The notes: generated by a model from the letters alone, not told the origin. A stretch of 64,000 nt of DNA from Pogonophryne albipinna (GCA_028583405.1 JAPTMU010000112.1:386001-450000); one strand, 5' to 3'; positions 23,321 to 33,628 are shown, counted from the stretch's first letter. Numbers and translations: made by a program.

Positions 23321-23804
23321 AGTTACTCCCTAAGCCTGATTTCAACCACCTGCAACCGATTCGCTAATAATCACAAATGTTCATTTCTTTGACCCCTTGA
23401 CTCGACAACTTTCTTGTTTAATAATTGTTACATCTCCTCAGGACCAAGTTCCCGTGTCCTGCCTTTCACCTGCTGATAACCCACTGCTCATTTAAGGTGG
23501 ACTGACCTTTACAATGGACCAGCTAATCTTAGTGTCTTAATGCAAACGTTTTGTAAAGTGATGCTAGACCAAAAACGTGCTGTTGGATTGTGTGCTCTCT
23601 GCAGGACGGTGTCTGTACTCAAAGATTGTTTATGAAATGAGAGTTTAGCTCTGTTTTTGTTGTCCAAACGATGCCAACAGAGCGATACGTCTTCTTTCCA
23701 GCAGGTGGCACACATGTTAAATGTTCCAGTTCAACTGTCATCCACATATTAATGATTCATAACAGCAATGTGTAAGATATGGCTAGTAATTGACTATTTC
23801 AACA

Positions 23805-25070
23805 GAATGTGAAGAGGTTACAGTCTTGAGGCCATGTCCAATATGTTCATGTTTTGTTTGACTAAATCTACTGAAATGAGCATTCAATGACTAAACTATT
23901 CTTAATTACTGTCATTACATCATGGGTTTGCATTGCAATATTAGAACACATAAAACCCAACTTTATTTCTTCTAAGTTGCTTAGTTTCTTCATTGTTTAG
24001 AAGTCCGCTATGTTTCATCCAAGCTTCCACTTCATGCTCTGATAATGCTGAAAGTATCTGTTGTATGCTTTACCTGCTCCAGTAACAAAAGTGTAAGTCA
24101 CTGGACAGAGACAAGAGATAGTGGATGGATCCAGAGGAGAACCAGAAGATAGTCCGTATAGAGCCTTCAGGTTCTGAAAATGATCAGCGATAGAGCTAGA
24201 AAGAAACTCCAAAGACCTGAATAGAGCTAGAAGATAGCCAGTACAAAGCCAAGAAAGACGGGAAGGAGCCAAAAGAGTTTGTATCTTTTAATATCCAAGC
24301 TCTTCTCTTAAGATATTAAAACTTCCTATCTCAGCATGCTGCCAATTATTGAGATTGTTTCACAGCTTTTATCTTTAAATATTTAGACTTTTTTTCTTTA
24401 CATAGACATTAGGATGAACAGCACGATCCACTCTGCTGGATTCTGCCCAAATCGGCTCAAAATGCATGCAAACATTTCGCTTTATCCATACTCCTGCAGG
24501 TGTATTGTTCTGGATTCATAGTGAGGTTAGATGTTCTGCACTGTTATTGTTATGTATTTAATATAAATTGAAATACCCATACTTTCACAGACAGAAATAT
24601 TCAAGCAGAAAAATCAGTGCCTGTTAAATCAAAGGGAAAGCAATCATCTAAGACAACATTTGTGAAGCGGATGAGATAAATTCAGCGTACACGACACATC
24701 ACTCCTGTGATTTTTGGTCATAATCCAGGTTCTATGTTCACATAGAGAAGGATATCACAGTGTTTGAGGGCCTATGTTGGTTAAAAGCCAGCGGAAGGCG
24801 TATTAGTCTGGGAAATAACTCATAAAGTTGTAAATTAACAAGAAAGAAACTGTGATAACTTCAAAAAAAGAAGTGTTTGATAGAGGTTCATCCAAGTGGA
24901 GCAATACAAACAAAAACAAAAAAATACTTACATCATAATTTTTTTGTACCATCATCAAATCTATCAATACATATTTGGAACAAGGACCCTTAGTTATGAA
25001 TATAATTGGGTTGATTGTCAGGCAAATTTTTGTAAACATATTTTCCTAATGATGTTTTTTGTCTCCACAG
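23805..25070. other. Single-copy sequence beyond the palindrome; no gene recognised
   Basis: This is the first unique sequence outside the right arm. Stops are frequent and I recognise no repeat family or exon. It would be intron if the CDS1/2-like exon at 25071 belongs to a live gene. Confidence 0.5.
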
Positions 25071-25153
25071 TTTGGTTGGGCTCATGTGACTCTGCTGATC
25101 GTGGTGACTCAGTCTCACCTCATCATTCACAACCTCTTTGAGGGGATGATCTG
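25071..25153 (+). CDS. Phosphatidate cytidylyltransferase (CDS1/CDS2-like), single internal exon
   Basis: An 83-bp exon is bounded by an acceptor (GTCTCCACAG ending 25070) and a donor (GTAAAT from 25154). Its frame reads [20 protein letters not shown] then NLFEGMIW, with the last codon split in phase 2. This is the transmembrane segment just before the catalytic core of vertebrate CDP-diacylglycerol synthases, which make CDP-DAG from phosphatidic acid and CTP in the ER membrane for phosphoinositide and cardiolipin synthesis. Only conservative differences from the family sequence are apparent, so it looks like a functional exon. I could not find the preceding or following exons in the window. 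It may belong to a gene with long TE-filled introns, or be an isolated duplicate or a sign of misassembly. Confidence 0.75.
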
Positions 25154-25610
25154 GTAAATAAACAGTCCTTTATCGTCTTAGATTAAGCTTCACCTTAATA
25201 GTTTCTTAAGTTTCTGTCTTTAAAAAGAAAATATTCCACTGTGTTTTACCATTTCAATAAACTTTAACACTTTTCATATTATTGTTTTTCCTATTATTAG
25301 AAACTGTTAATGTCAGCAACGCTGAAGACTCTAAATAATAATGATCATGCCACCAAATACAGATTAAAACTAAAGTAACAAACCTGTTTTAATAATGTAA
25401 GAAGTAGAAATTACAGGTATTTGTGTTATAAATGTAAGAAGTAAAAGGTCCTCAGAACAATAAGTAGTGGAGTACGAAGTGAAGTATTGATACCAGAAAG
25501 ATGTATAAGTACAGTACAGTAACGAAGAAAGGGCGGTTTTATTATTTATCCAGTAGGCTAGTAGGCGGTAATGCAACGTCCGGGCTGGATTAAGCGAGTC
25601 GGGCTGGCGT
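25154..25610. other. AT-rich non-coding, nothing recognised
   Basis: No exon continuing the CDS-like reading frame (phase 2, expected to start near a V-P-I-S motif) was found here. Confidence 0.45.
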
Positions 25611-26270
25611 TGATTGATTGATTGAAAAGTTTATTAACAGCTTGTATATTGGGTACAGTACAGTACAGCTCAAAACATACAATTGTTAAGGGGATGCAGA
25701 CCAGAGAAAGACTTTCGTCTTGTTTACATCAGGGTCCCCCATTTCCAATTCATCATATCATTTAAGACATATAAGACATATTTGACATACAGATGGCTTA
25801 TTTACAATTTACATACAGGTGGTTTTTTACATACAGATTGCTTATTTACAATTTTCATTTTAGATTTCGTTCTAATACATCCTAACCGGACATTTAAGAC
25901 ATACCAAGTCTACAGATATACAGTTAGTAACAGAGTCTAAAATGAGAGTATATACATAGATGGGGGGGGGGGAAGCTGCCCATTGTATGACAGGTTGAGA
26001 TTTGTACCATTACCGGGGCCAGTTTTGCAATGCTCTCCCCCGAAGGTGCTCTTTAAGAGAGGTTTTGAAGGTAAGTATAGTTTTACTTTCCTTTACAGTT
26101 GTGGGAAGAGCGTTCCACCTTGATGTGGCGTGACGTGGATTGCAGACCGGAAGAAGGAATTGAAGTCGGAGACGCGTTGCAGATAGCTCAGAGAGAATCG
26201 GAAAACTCGGAAACATACAGAAACGGTAGCATTGGACTGTTATTTTGCCGGATTTGCATAAACTGTACAT
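25611..26270 (-). pseudogene. LINE 3'-end fragment with (CAAT)n tail
   Basis: On the minus strand a frame (about 26010-26270) ends in SRWNALPTTVKESKTILTFK then TSLKEHL, matching the C-terminal W-N-x-LP...F-K-x2-LK-x-HL motif of many LINE reverse transcriptases. Downstream the element ends near 25611 in a short CAATCAATCAAT tail, the microsatellite-type end of CR1/L2 elements. The 5' limit is uncertain. Confidence 0.5.
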
Positions 26271-26360
26271 TGACTCTCCTCATGTCAACCAGCTATACAT
26301 GGAGCTGGGGGAAATGAAATTCAGGATGAGGGTTAGATCCTTAATCGTGGTACTGCACAT

Positions 26361-26747
26361 ACCCGCAAAATAAAGCAAAAGTCGAGACAACTTGAAAGGA
26401 TATGGCGTTCCACTAAACTTGAAGAATCTCGTTTAATTTGGCATATTACTCTCAATGAATATAAGAAAGCACTGCGTAAAGCGAGAGCAGCTTACTGCTC
26501 TTCATTAATAGATGAGAATAAGAATAATGCAAGATTTCTTTTCAGCACTGTAGCCAGGTTGACAGAGAGCCACAGCTCGATTGAGCCTTCTATTCCCATA
26601 GCACTCAGTAGTAATGATTTTATGTGCTTTTTTAACGATAAAATTGTTACTCTTAGAAACGAAATTAATGACCTCTTGCCTTTGACCAGTATAGTGTTAT
26701 TAACAGCTCCCGGAAACGTAAGTTCTAATATTACACTACAGATGTAG
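26361..26747 (+). pseudogene. LINE ORF2 internal fragment (between endonuclease and RT)
   Basis: An open frame reads RQLERIWRSTKLEESRLIWH, KKALRKARAAYCSSLIDENK, NARFLFSTVARLTE and then CFFNDKIVTLRNEI. This is the linker between endonuclease and reverse transcriptase in teleost L2-type LINEs. The frame stops at 26745-26747 before the RT. It could be the upstream part of the same family as 34036-36648, but the two are not contiguous. Confidence 0.75.
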
Positions 26748-27881
26748 CACCTCATTTCAGACTCCAGCTTACAGCTTCCTGCCTACGACCTGCCTAAGAC
26801 CAGTATCGAGGAATGTTAAGCCCTCCCACTATTTTCCAAGAGGGCGTTGCCAGATTTTCAATTTCAGGTTTTAACCAGGAGATGGCGCTTCATTCACAAA
26901 TACAGAAAGACAAGTTTCATGGACTTTCAGTTGTGTTTTGAAGAACATTTGAACACATCAATATTTTAGATCAACTAAATTATATCTAATCTTGTAATTC
27001 AATAATATATAGTCTTCATATATTAAATAATCATAATAATAATGTAAATGTTTACATTACACTTCTTTATTTGTTATGCTCATACTTTTACCTTTACAAT
27101 CGTTTGCTTTAATATGCAGTATATTTTTTGTATATTTTTGTGTTTGCTTCCTCCTGCTCCCTTTCGGACACATACTGTATGATTTATTATTATTATTAAC
27201 ATGAAGATATTATTAAGATAAGATAAGATGTTACTTTATTGATTGAACATTTTAGTTTAGAATGTGCTGTCCCACGGTAATTCAGAAGGCTCACAGGTCA
27301 CATTCCGACCATTATTTAAAACAATAGGTGCTTTCACACCGTCTACAGTTTGATTTGTATAGAGGGAGCTCTGTGGCTGAATGGCCAGCGATTAGGTGTG
27401 GCGCATTTATCATAGGTGATCAGAGCTAACTGCCTGCCGTCAGATTTCATTTAAAAAACAGGTCTGATTTTAAGACTATTTCTGCACTCATAAAGAATGA
27501 TAAGAATAAGAATAATGCGTATTGAACTGGTTTCATTAATTAGTGAGTTTATTTAACACTAGAACCGCCAATCGGGTCAATCTGTGTGATGTGTGTTGTG
27601 TGTGTGCAATGTAACTTTTTTTCAATAAAATATTAAAGTCTCCCAGTCCGTGACTTTTCCTGAAAGTGTGTTATGTAGCACCCTATGTTGTTAAAAATTG
27701 CATTCTAATAGCGGGATTTGACGGTTTTAGGTAGGCCTATACAAAAACCTCTGGCGGTTCTAGTGTTAAGGTAATTAGGTACAGTAGAAGCCCTTTTTTA
27801 TCAGTAACGAATTTAGCAGTTGAACATAAAAGTCAACTAACTGAGGGTCACTTGCAATGACAGTGTTGTGTCTAACTGTAA
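26748..27881. other. Non-coding; LINE-like tail near 27225
   Basis: Near 27215-27245 a short AAGATAAGATAAGATG tract followed by ACTTTATTGATT resembles the reverse-complemented 3' end of a fish LINE. The rest holds no gene or family that I recognise. Confidence 0.4.
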
Positions 27882-28015
27882 GCTTGTCACTCAGAGTAAC
27901 CTACAGTTAATTTAGCTGCTGGAGAAGAAAGATCAGGGGGGGAGGGGGGGAGAGAGCTGTGGTTGATGGGCCATTAGTTGTGTAAATACACAACTAAGCT
28001 GCCGTTTCATTCAGT
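27882..28015. repeat. Direct duplication, copy 1 (empty site for the DIRS insertion)
   Basis: The stretch from about 27885 recurs at 28446-28492 and continues at 32504-32580, where the DIRS element interrupts it. Copy 1 has the target AGCTGCTGGAGAAGAAA (27914-27930) once, followed by GATCAGG, so it represents the unoccupied site. Confidence 0.85.
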
Positions 28016-28445
28016 AGGCGACACGCCCGTTCTAAGCCGTGTCCCTCACTCCTCACATCCCAAGCTGCATCCCCAAAGGTGTATTATGTTGTTACATCGT
28101 TTCAGATGTCATGTTTTAGTTGTGCTCTGACTATGTTAAAAAGCCTCAGTCACCTTAATTCATGTAATAAAAACATCTCAGGTCAGTAACACTCAAAGCT
28201 AAATGTGCAATACCATGTTCAGCTATGTTACTATTTATAATGTTATTGTTGTTACATCAGAAGATGTACATATTGGAATGATTTCTTAACTTACAGTAGG
28301 CTATTTTTTACAATGTGTGTTGGAAGGATTTATTAAATTACTATGAATATTGTCATTGTTGAAGGCTTTTAGAGAAGGGTGAATTATAAGCCTGAATTAT
28401 ATAACATTTTATACCTAATAACATAAAAGCCACAATAAATACATC
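28016..28445. other. Non-coding between the two direct repeats
   Basis: AT-rich, no reading frame or repeat family recognised. Confidence 0.45.
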
Positions 28446-28492
28446 TTGTCACTCAGAGTAACCTACAGTTAATTTAGCTGCTGGAGAAGAAA

Positions 28493-28696
28493 CTGGGGTT
28501 ACGTACTGTAACCCAGCTTCTATGAGTATAGGCGCAGCCCTCTAAGGCTATCGCTTTTGGGTAATCCCACTGCACGTGTGCAGCACTGACAGACTTAATC
28601 CACGCCCACCTATGACGTGGGCCCCACCTACGGACTCACTTCCGTATAAATAGGAAGTAGTCCCTACAATCTGCTCCCACACAAACAGCTTTTCTT
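28493..28696. repeat. DIRS 3' inverted terminal repeat
   Basis: The part from about 28541 to 28680 is the reverse complement of 32322-32461 with few mismatches. The outermost 24 bases (from CTGGGGTTACGTACTG) have no partner at the other terminus, giving the unequal ends usual in DIRS elements. It includes a TATAAATA motif at 28645-28652. Confidence 0.88.
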
Positions 28697-28726
28697 CAAC
28701 TATTCGCGGAGTCAGTGGGGCCCGAA

Positions 28727-28827
28727 CCTTAGAGGGCTGCTCCTATACTCATAGAAGCTGGGTTACAGTACGTAACCCCAGTTCTATTTCGTATAAGGCT
28801 TCGCCCTCTAAGGCTATCGCTATTGGG
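28727..28827. repeat. DIRS internal complementary region
   Basis: 28727-28781 is the reverse complement of the left terminus (28493-28547, one mismatch seen). 28782-28827 is the exact reverse complement of the right terminus (32441-32486). The join at 28781/28782 therefore reproduces a junction between the element's two ends, as expected of the template used to complete the termini through a circular intermediate. Confidence 0.9.
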
Positions 28828-29193
28828 TTAAGGGCGAAGCAGGATGTAGTCCACGCCCCACTGGTCCGTCCGTTACCAGAAGCACAAAAACACACATACT
28901 CAATTAATAACCCATGTCCATTTCGCCATGCGTAAATGGAGCATCACATTCCCAGGGAATATAGCATTTAAAAAATGAATATTCTCCATACGGGAAAGAA
29001 GGTAGGCTAAATAGGCTACCTGTAAAAAGTAGAGACCAAAGTCCCACTTGTTAAAACGATCAAAGAGGGGGAAAAGGGCAGCTCTCTAAGTGCCGACAGG
29101 CAGGAGAGAGGGCACGCAGTTGAGTCCCCGACATTACTCACTCTGACAGGACACTCAGTACTGAGTGTGTCAGAGAGGAATGGGAGACATCCC

Positions 29194-29928
29194 TCAAAAT
29201 AAACACGAATAAAAGAACAGGGGGAAGACCAAGATTGCAGCAGTGCAAATGTCTTCCACTGTCATTCCTCCGTGCAACGCGGTGGAGGAGGACATTCCTC
29301 TGGTCCCGTCCGCTTTGATGTTCTCCGGGGGATCCAACCCAGAGGAGAAATACGCCTGTGACACAGCCTCACACAGCCCGTGTGACAGGCGATGTGCCGA
29401 CAGAGGCTGTCCTATTGAGCGCTCTCTGTAATGCACAACAGACGAGCTGCGTAAAGCAGCCGTGCGTGCAATATAGCATGACAGCGCACGCACGGGACGG
29501 AGGAGATGAGATGTGGCTTCCTCCTCTGACGTGTGAGGAGGAGGAAAGAAGCCATCCAAAGGTATCACTCTCGATCTAAAAGAGCTTGTGATCACCTTTG
29601 GCATAAAAGCCGGGTTAGGGCGCAAAACAGCTGAGCTGCCATCTCCTTGGATCCGGAGACATGACGGAGCCACAGAGAGAGCAGACCAATCACTCACCCT
29701 TTTAGCTGATGTCAGAGCCAAGAGCAGAGCTATTTTGGCTGACAGAAACTTTAGGGGAACCTGATCTAAAGGTTCAAATGGAGCTTTACTCAGTGCGCGT
29801 AATACTAAGCCAAAAACCCATTGAGGCGCCAAAGCGCGTGACACATGTCTGAGTCTCTGTGCTCCCCGTAGAACACGTTTTGTCAGAGGGTGACTAAACA
29901 CCGTGCTGACCCCAAACCTACGTGGCAA
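29194..29928 (-). pseudogene. DIRS tyrosine recombinase
   Basis: A 244-codon open frame aligns in order with DIRS/phage-integrase-type recombinases: KAPFEPLDQVPLKFLSAK, LALTSAKRVSDWSALSVAPS (first catalytic Arg), VIPLDGFFPPPHTSEEEA, LRPVRALSCYIARTAALR, then KADGTRGMSSSTALHGGM and VEDICTAA, and a final FYS. In active members the box-II motif is H-x-x-R (AHSTRG); here the His position is Asp (ADGTRG). The segment just before the final Tyr also looks scrambled, lacking the second conserved His. The enzyme would join element circles to target DNA, but this copy is probably inactive. Confidence 0.88.
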
Positions 29929-29959
29929 GATGAAATGGCAGCAGCATATGTTTTTACCG

Positions 29960-31211
29960 TGCTATAAGCCAATTCCTGTCCAGCAACAGCTGGAGGAACG
30001 ACAGCACGAGGCAGGGGACCCAACGGGGTCCAGGCTTTTCCCTACACACCAAACGGAACGCTGTCCATTTGGCTGTGTAGGATGTGTGTTCAGCAGCTGC
30101 GCTGATCGAACACCTCCCTGGCGATTTATGTAGGCCGCCGCTGCTTTGTTGTCTGTTTGAATCAACATATGTTGATTGTACAGCAACGGGACGAAGTGCT
30201 GGAGCACTTTCCATACGGAGAGTAATTCCAGCACATTTATATGGAGAGACATGTGAGCCAGCCACTGTCCCCCCACTGCCTGCGACATGCACGTTCCTCA
30301 GCCTGCGAGAGATGCGTCTGTGAACACTGCGGTGTGTGACGTCACTCTGCTCAGGGGCACCCCCACTGACAGGACGTGGAGATTTTTCCAGTAGGTCAAA
30401 TCTAAAACCACGGAAGGAGGAATGTACACCATGCGTCTCCTCTGACGCACGGGGTCGATGCACAGGCGAATAAACCACCTGGAGTCTCCTCACTATGAAG
30501 GAGACCCAGGGGAATCACCACGTGACCAGCTGATATCATGTCTAACAGCTGCATCACGGAGAGGGGTGTCACCGCCCCGCGGGGTGTGACGCGTGGAGGA
30601 GAGCCGTCACTTTCTCCCCTCTCCGCTGTGAGAGTCACGCTCTCATGCGGGCTGAGTTCAATTCCACTCCCAGTTAAAAAGATAACCTGGGAGGGATGAG
30701 GACAGCTCTTCTTCCAGTTGATAATGAAACCCAGGTTTGACAGATGAGATACGAACTGTATCGTCTGTAAGCCGCTTCCTCCCTTCCTGGAGTGAGCCAG
30801 CCACAGCCGGTCGTCCAGGCAAAATAACCCTCATCCCCATTCTGAGTAGCTGCTCCAACCGTCTCCACCCATTTTGAAAAAGTGCGTGGAGCCAGGAATG
30901 AGAGCCTCAGGAAATTGCTGTGTTTCGGGATGATGGTTACATGAAGGAATGCATCCTTCAGGATTATGGATGTGAACCAGTCTCCCTGGTGAACACACTC
31001 CAGCACCTGTTTGATCGTCAGCATGGGAAAAGGCCATTCCCTTGTTGGACACTGACAGATCGAGGATGGGTCTCATTCCCCCCGCCCCGTCTCCTTCGGG
31101 ACCAGAAAATACCGGGAGTAAAAAAACCTGATTTTCTTCCCCATGAGGAACCCTGGAAAAAAGCTTTCTTTTAACAAGAGTTCCTGCCGCTCTGCACGGA
31201 GCGCGAGACAC
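29960..31211 (-). pseudogene. DIRS reverse transcriptase/RNase H, frameshifted
   Basis: Pieces of one polyprotein lie in shifting frames. N-terminal RT: MRPILDLSVSNKGMAFSH and MLTIKQVLECVHQGDWFTSI. The catalytic LDD box (LDDRLWLAHSRK) sits near 30790-30825, with the usual aromatic residue before it lost or shifted. The thumb: SVMQLLDMISAGHVVIPLGLLH. RNase H: VGGQWLAHMSLHINVLELLS and LIQTDNKAAAAYINRQGG near 30080-30290, with its Asp (TDN) retained. At least three frame changes and no continuous start make it non-functional. Confidence 0.85.
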
Positions 31212-31277
31212 TGTTCTCGGGATAACAGGGTTCCCTGTATCCCGTAGAACTGCGGGGGGAGAGGTGAACTGCAGAGA

Positions 31278-32306
31278 CTATCCTCTGCCCATCCGCCTGT
31301 TCATCCATCTGTCCATCAGACACACGCGCCGCCACCCTGAGTACCATCCAGTACTCTGATAGCGCCAGGTGTACATTCTCTGGATGTGCTGTGGTTGGTG
31401 GCAAACCACGCCAGAGCCCTCCACACGCTGCATTTCACACAGGCTCTCAATATGTCGCAGTTTAGGAGAAGACTCGTAAACCGCGCATTCACGCTCAACA
31501 TCACTAAGGGATGAGCGGAGGTGTGTACAGTGCTGTCCACACGAGGCGTAATAATGGCCCTCCGTGGGCTTATTACGACCGTGGGTAGGAGGTACGTCTG
31601 AGACAGAGGAAAAATCCGTGCTGCCTAAACCCAAAAAGTTTAAGGTAGACGGATTGAATAGTAAGCCCTGCTGTTTTATTAACCGATAAGTTAAAAAACC
31701 CAGCCGGGTTAGGCAGCGAGCCATGCTGCCAAGTAACCAATAGACTATTGGCAGCCGGCTTAACCGGGGAGCCTTGCTGCATATTATCTTCCATCTTTCC
31801 ATTGAACACACGCGCAGCCACTCAGCGCGCCAACCTGCTCTGGATCTGCTGTGGTTGTCATGGTGACGAGCCACGCAAGAGCCCTCCAGACGCTGCATTT
31901 CACACAGGCTCTCATTATGTCCACTGTAACACATTTTCCTGTCAAACAACAGTAAAGCGCCGACAGTCTCTTCACAGACGCCTGCACTTCACTGCAATAC
32001 CACAGTACTCATACTGTGAAATGACTTTACAGCCTCTTACTGTAAAAATAAAACACAGTATACTGCTGCATTTTTTCAATTAACAGTAAAATACTGGCAG
32101 CAGTTCTGCTGAGGAATGAGCGGAGGTGTGTGCAGTGCTATTCACACAGTGCGTAATAACAGCCCTGGGCTCATTACGACCGTGTGTAGTAGGCACATCT
32201 AGGACAGAGGAAAAAAAACGTGCTGCCTGCTAACCGACAGGTTAGGAGCATCAGGTTTAAACGTCAATCCCTGCTGTCTAATAACCGTGTACAGTGCTTC
32301 TGCAAC
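31278..32306 (-). pseudogene. DIRS gag-like region with internal duplication
   Basis: Between the RT and the 5' terminal repeat no intact gag frame remains. Two imperfect direct copies are visible, about 31380-31690 and about 31845-32250. For example CGCTGCATTTCACACAGGCT occurs near 31428 and near 31892, and GAGCGGAGGTGTGTACAGTG is matched near 32118. Cys/His-rich stretches occur in the minus-strand frames, but I cannot assign a zinc knuckle. Confidence 0.5.
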
Positions 32307-32486
32307 GGAGTGCTGAAGAAAAGTGGGAGCAGATTGTAGGGACTACTTCCTATTTATACGGAAGTGAGTCCGTAGGTGGGGCCCACGTCATAGGTGGGCG
32401 TGGATTAAATCTGTCAGTGCTGCACACGTGCAGTGGGATTACCCAATAGCGATAGCCTTAGAGGGCGAAGCCTTATACGAAATAGA
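32307..32486. repeat. DIRS 5' inverted terminal repeat
   Basis: Reverse complement of much of 28517-28696. It ends in TTATACGAAATAGAA at 32486, matched exactly in the internal complementary region. Confidence 0.88.
32351..32358 (-). promoter_or_regulatory. TATA box in the DIRS 5' terminal repeat
   Basis: TATAAATA on the minus strand inside the 5' terminal repeat, oriented toward the element's genes. Inferred from sequence only. Confidence 0.45.
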
Positions 32487-32503
32487 AGCTGCTGGAGAAG
32501 AAA

Positions 32504-32580
32504 GATCAGGGGGGGAGAGATCTGTGGTTGATGGGCCATTAGGTGTGTAAACACACAGCTGAGAGCTGCCTTTCATTCAG
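32504..32580. repeat. Direct duplication copy 2, right part
   Basis: Continuation of the copy beginning at 28446, matching 27931-28012 with small indels. Its split shows that the DIRS element inserted into this copy. Confidence 0.8.
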
Positions 32581-33445
32581 ACTGTTTAAGAAACGGTAAC
32601 AACGGACTATTTTTCTTAGCGGATGCATGTCAATTTAAATCAATACATACAACTATTTTTTAAATCAATAAAAACATTTTCTAAATCCATAAAAGCATTT
32701 CAATTAATATTGGGAGTCATGTCGTTACTTTGTTGAGAATGTGGTCAAGTAATAAGCGGGATAATTTGCAGCGACTTGTTCCTTATGGGGAAAATAACAC
32801 CCTTCAGCTGATCAAGATCCCTCCGCTACGCGTTGAGATCCTGATCTGCCGACGAGGCTCCATTAAAATATAAATATTTTTAGTGAATTACTGAGTTTAG
32901 GCACGTTAATAACGTTGTAATGAAGTGAATAAGTATATTCATATGTGTCAGTGATTTCATGTCAATTCGGCGAACATAAACATAAATGATCGTGGTGAAG
33001 ATGATGATTAAATTAGGATTAAAATCGAGAGCCGAGCTGCATTTCCTCCCGTTCGTTTTTTACGACTAAACAACATTATTTTGTTAAATAACAACATGGT
33101 GATGTTTTGTAAATGATTACATGTCTCTTATTTAGCACAGAGTATGATATCCGTGACATATGGATCTTAACAAAGTTCCGCTGTACATCCAGCGTACTGT
33201 ATCTGACTTTATTCTTTCACACACACATACGGGTATTGGGCCGAGGGCGACACCGTACTTCCGGTATCCGCCATTTTACGCGAGGTGCAAGCAGGCCGAG
33301 GGTTTAGCCGTACACCGTCTAGGTGTTGCTAAGCTTCCTGTACTGAATATCATAGTCTATTGCCTTAATCAATATCTAGTCAACTCGGAAAAAATAAATA
33401 TATGCAATGGCATGATAATATTATTGTGACAAGTGGGGTATTCAC
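32581..33445. other. Mostly non-coding; ETS/YY1-like motifs near 33255
   Basis: AT-rich with no recognised gene. Near 33258-33280 the sequence has ACTTCCGG and GCCATTTT, the core ETS and YY1 motifs of many CpG-poor promoters, but no convincing exon follows. Confidence 0.3.
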
Positions 33446-33628
33446 CTGGTGTTTCCAGAAATTAGACGTAGATGCAGCCAAAATCGACGAAGGCCACTTT
33501 CGAGGGTCGTTTTTCCATACATCTGCAGGCAGTCTGTAAGGGCAATCCGACAACCCACACAGCTCTAGTTTACGCTGGTAACGACCTAGAGCACACCCCT
33601 CAAGTCCAGAGATGTAATCCGAGGACAT
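33446..33628 (-). CDS. Exon-like ORF resembling a teleost SWIM/YqaJ-family protein N-terminus
   Basis: On the minus strand an ATG at 33628 opens 61 codons ending exactly at CAG followed by GTGAAT, a good donor. The frame reads ALGRYQRKLELCGLSDCPY then RLPADVWKNDPRKWPS. From memory this order (RYxxKL...CPY..LPxDVW..DPxxWP) resembles the first coding exon of transposon-derived SWIM zinc-finger/YqaJ-nuclease-type predicted proteins common in fish. The last 14 residues do not match that pattern. No second exon is found, so it may be a relic. A duplicated CCTGGAGGTGCAAATAT lies upstream. Confidence 0.4.

Larger units (their letters stand above)
12400..23804. repeat. Right arm of the large inverted repeat
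   Basis: Reverse complement of 1-11399. Coordinates convert as right = 23805 - left for the outermost part, 23803 - left between about 3940 and 5780, and 23799 - left from about 6205 inward. Unlike the left arm its outer border is visible: at 23805 the sequence becomes single-copy in this window. It carries the same genes and elements in opposite orientation. Confidence 0.97.
28493..32486 (-). mobile_element. DIRS-type tyrosine-recombinase retrotransposon (degenerate, 3994 bp)
   Basis: Order on the minus strand is 5' terminal repeat (about 32486-32307), gag-like region, reverse transcriptase/RNase H, tyrosine recombinase, internal complementary region, 3' terminal repeat (about 28696-28493). 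Inverted, non-identical terminal repeats, a tyrosine recombinase in place of a DDE integrase and an internal complementary region together define DIRS elements. The internal complementary region joins the two termini base to base, fixing the ends at 28493 and 32486. Frameshifts in RT/RH and a changed recombinase active site mean it is dead. A 17-bp direct repeat flanks it (28476-28492 and 32487-32503). Confidence 0.93.

Noticed and set aside
24015..24272. 85-codon minus-strand frame
   Set aside because: No domain, splice context or repeat support; probably chance.
24418..24500. AG...GT bounded segment considered as another CDS1/2 exon
   Set aside because: Translation in all frames gives no match to the family and contains no conserved residues.
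29954..30493. 179-codon minus-strand frame
   Set aside because: It overlaps the true RNase H frame (29962-30288) in another frame and lacks any RT or RNase H motif.
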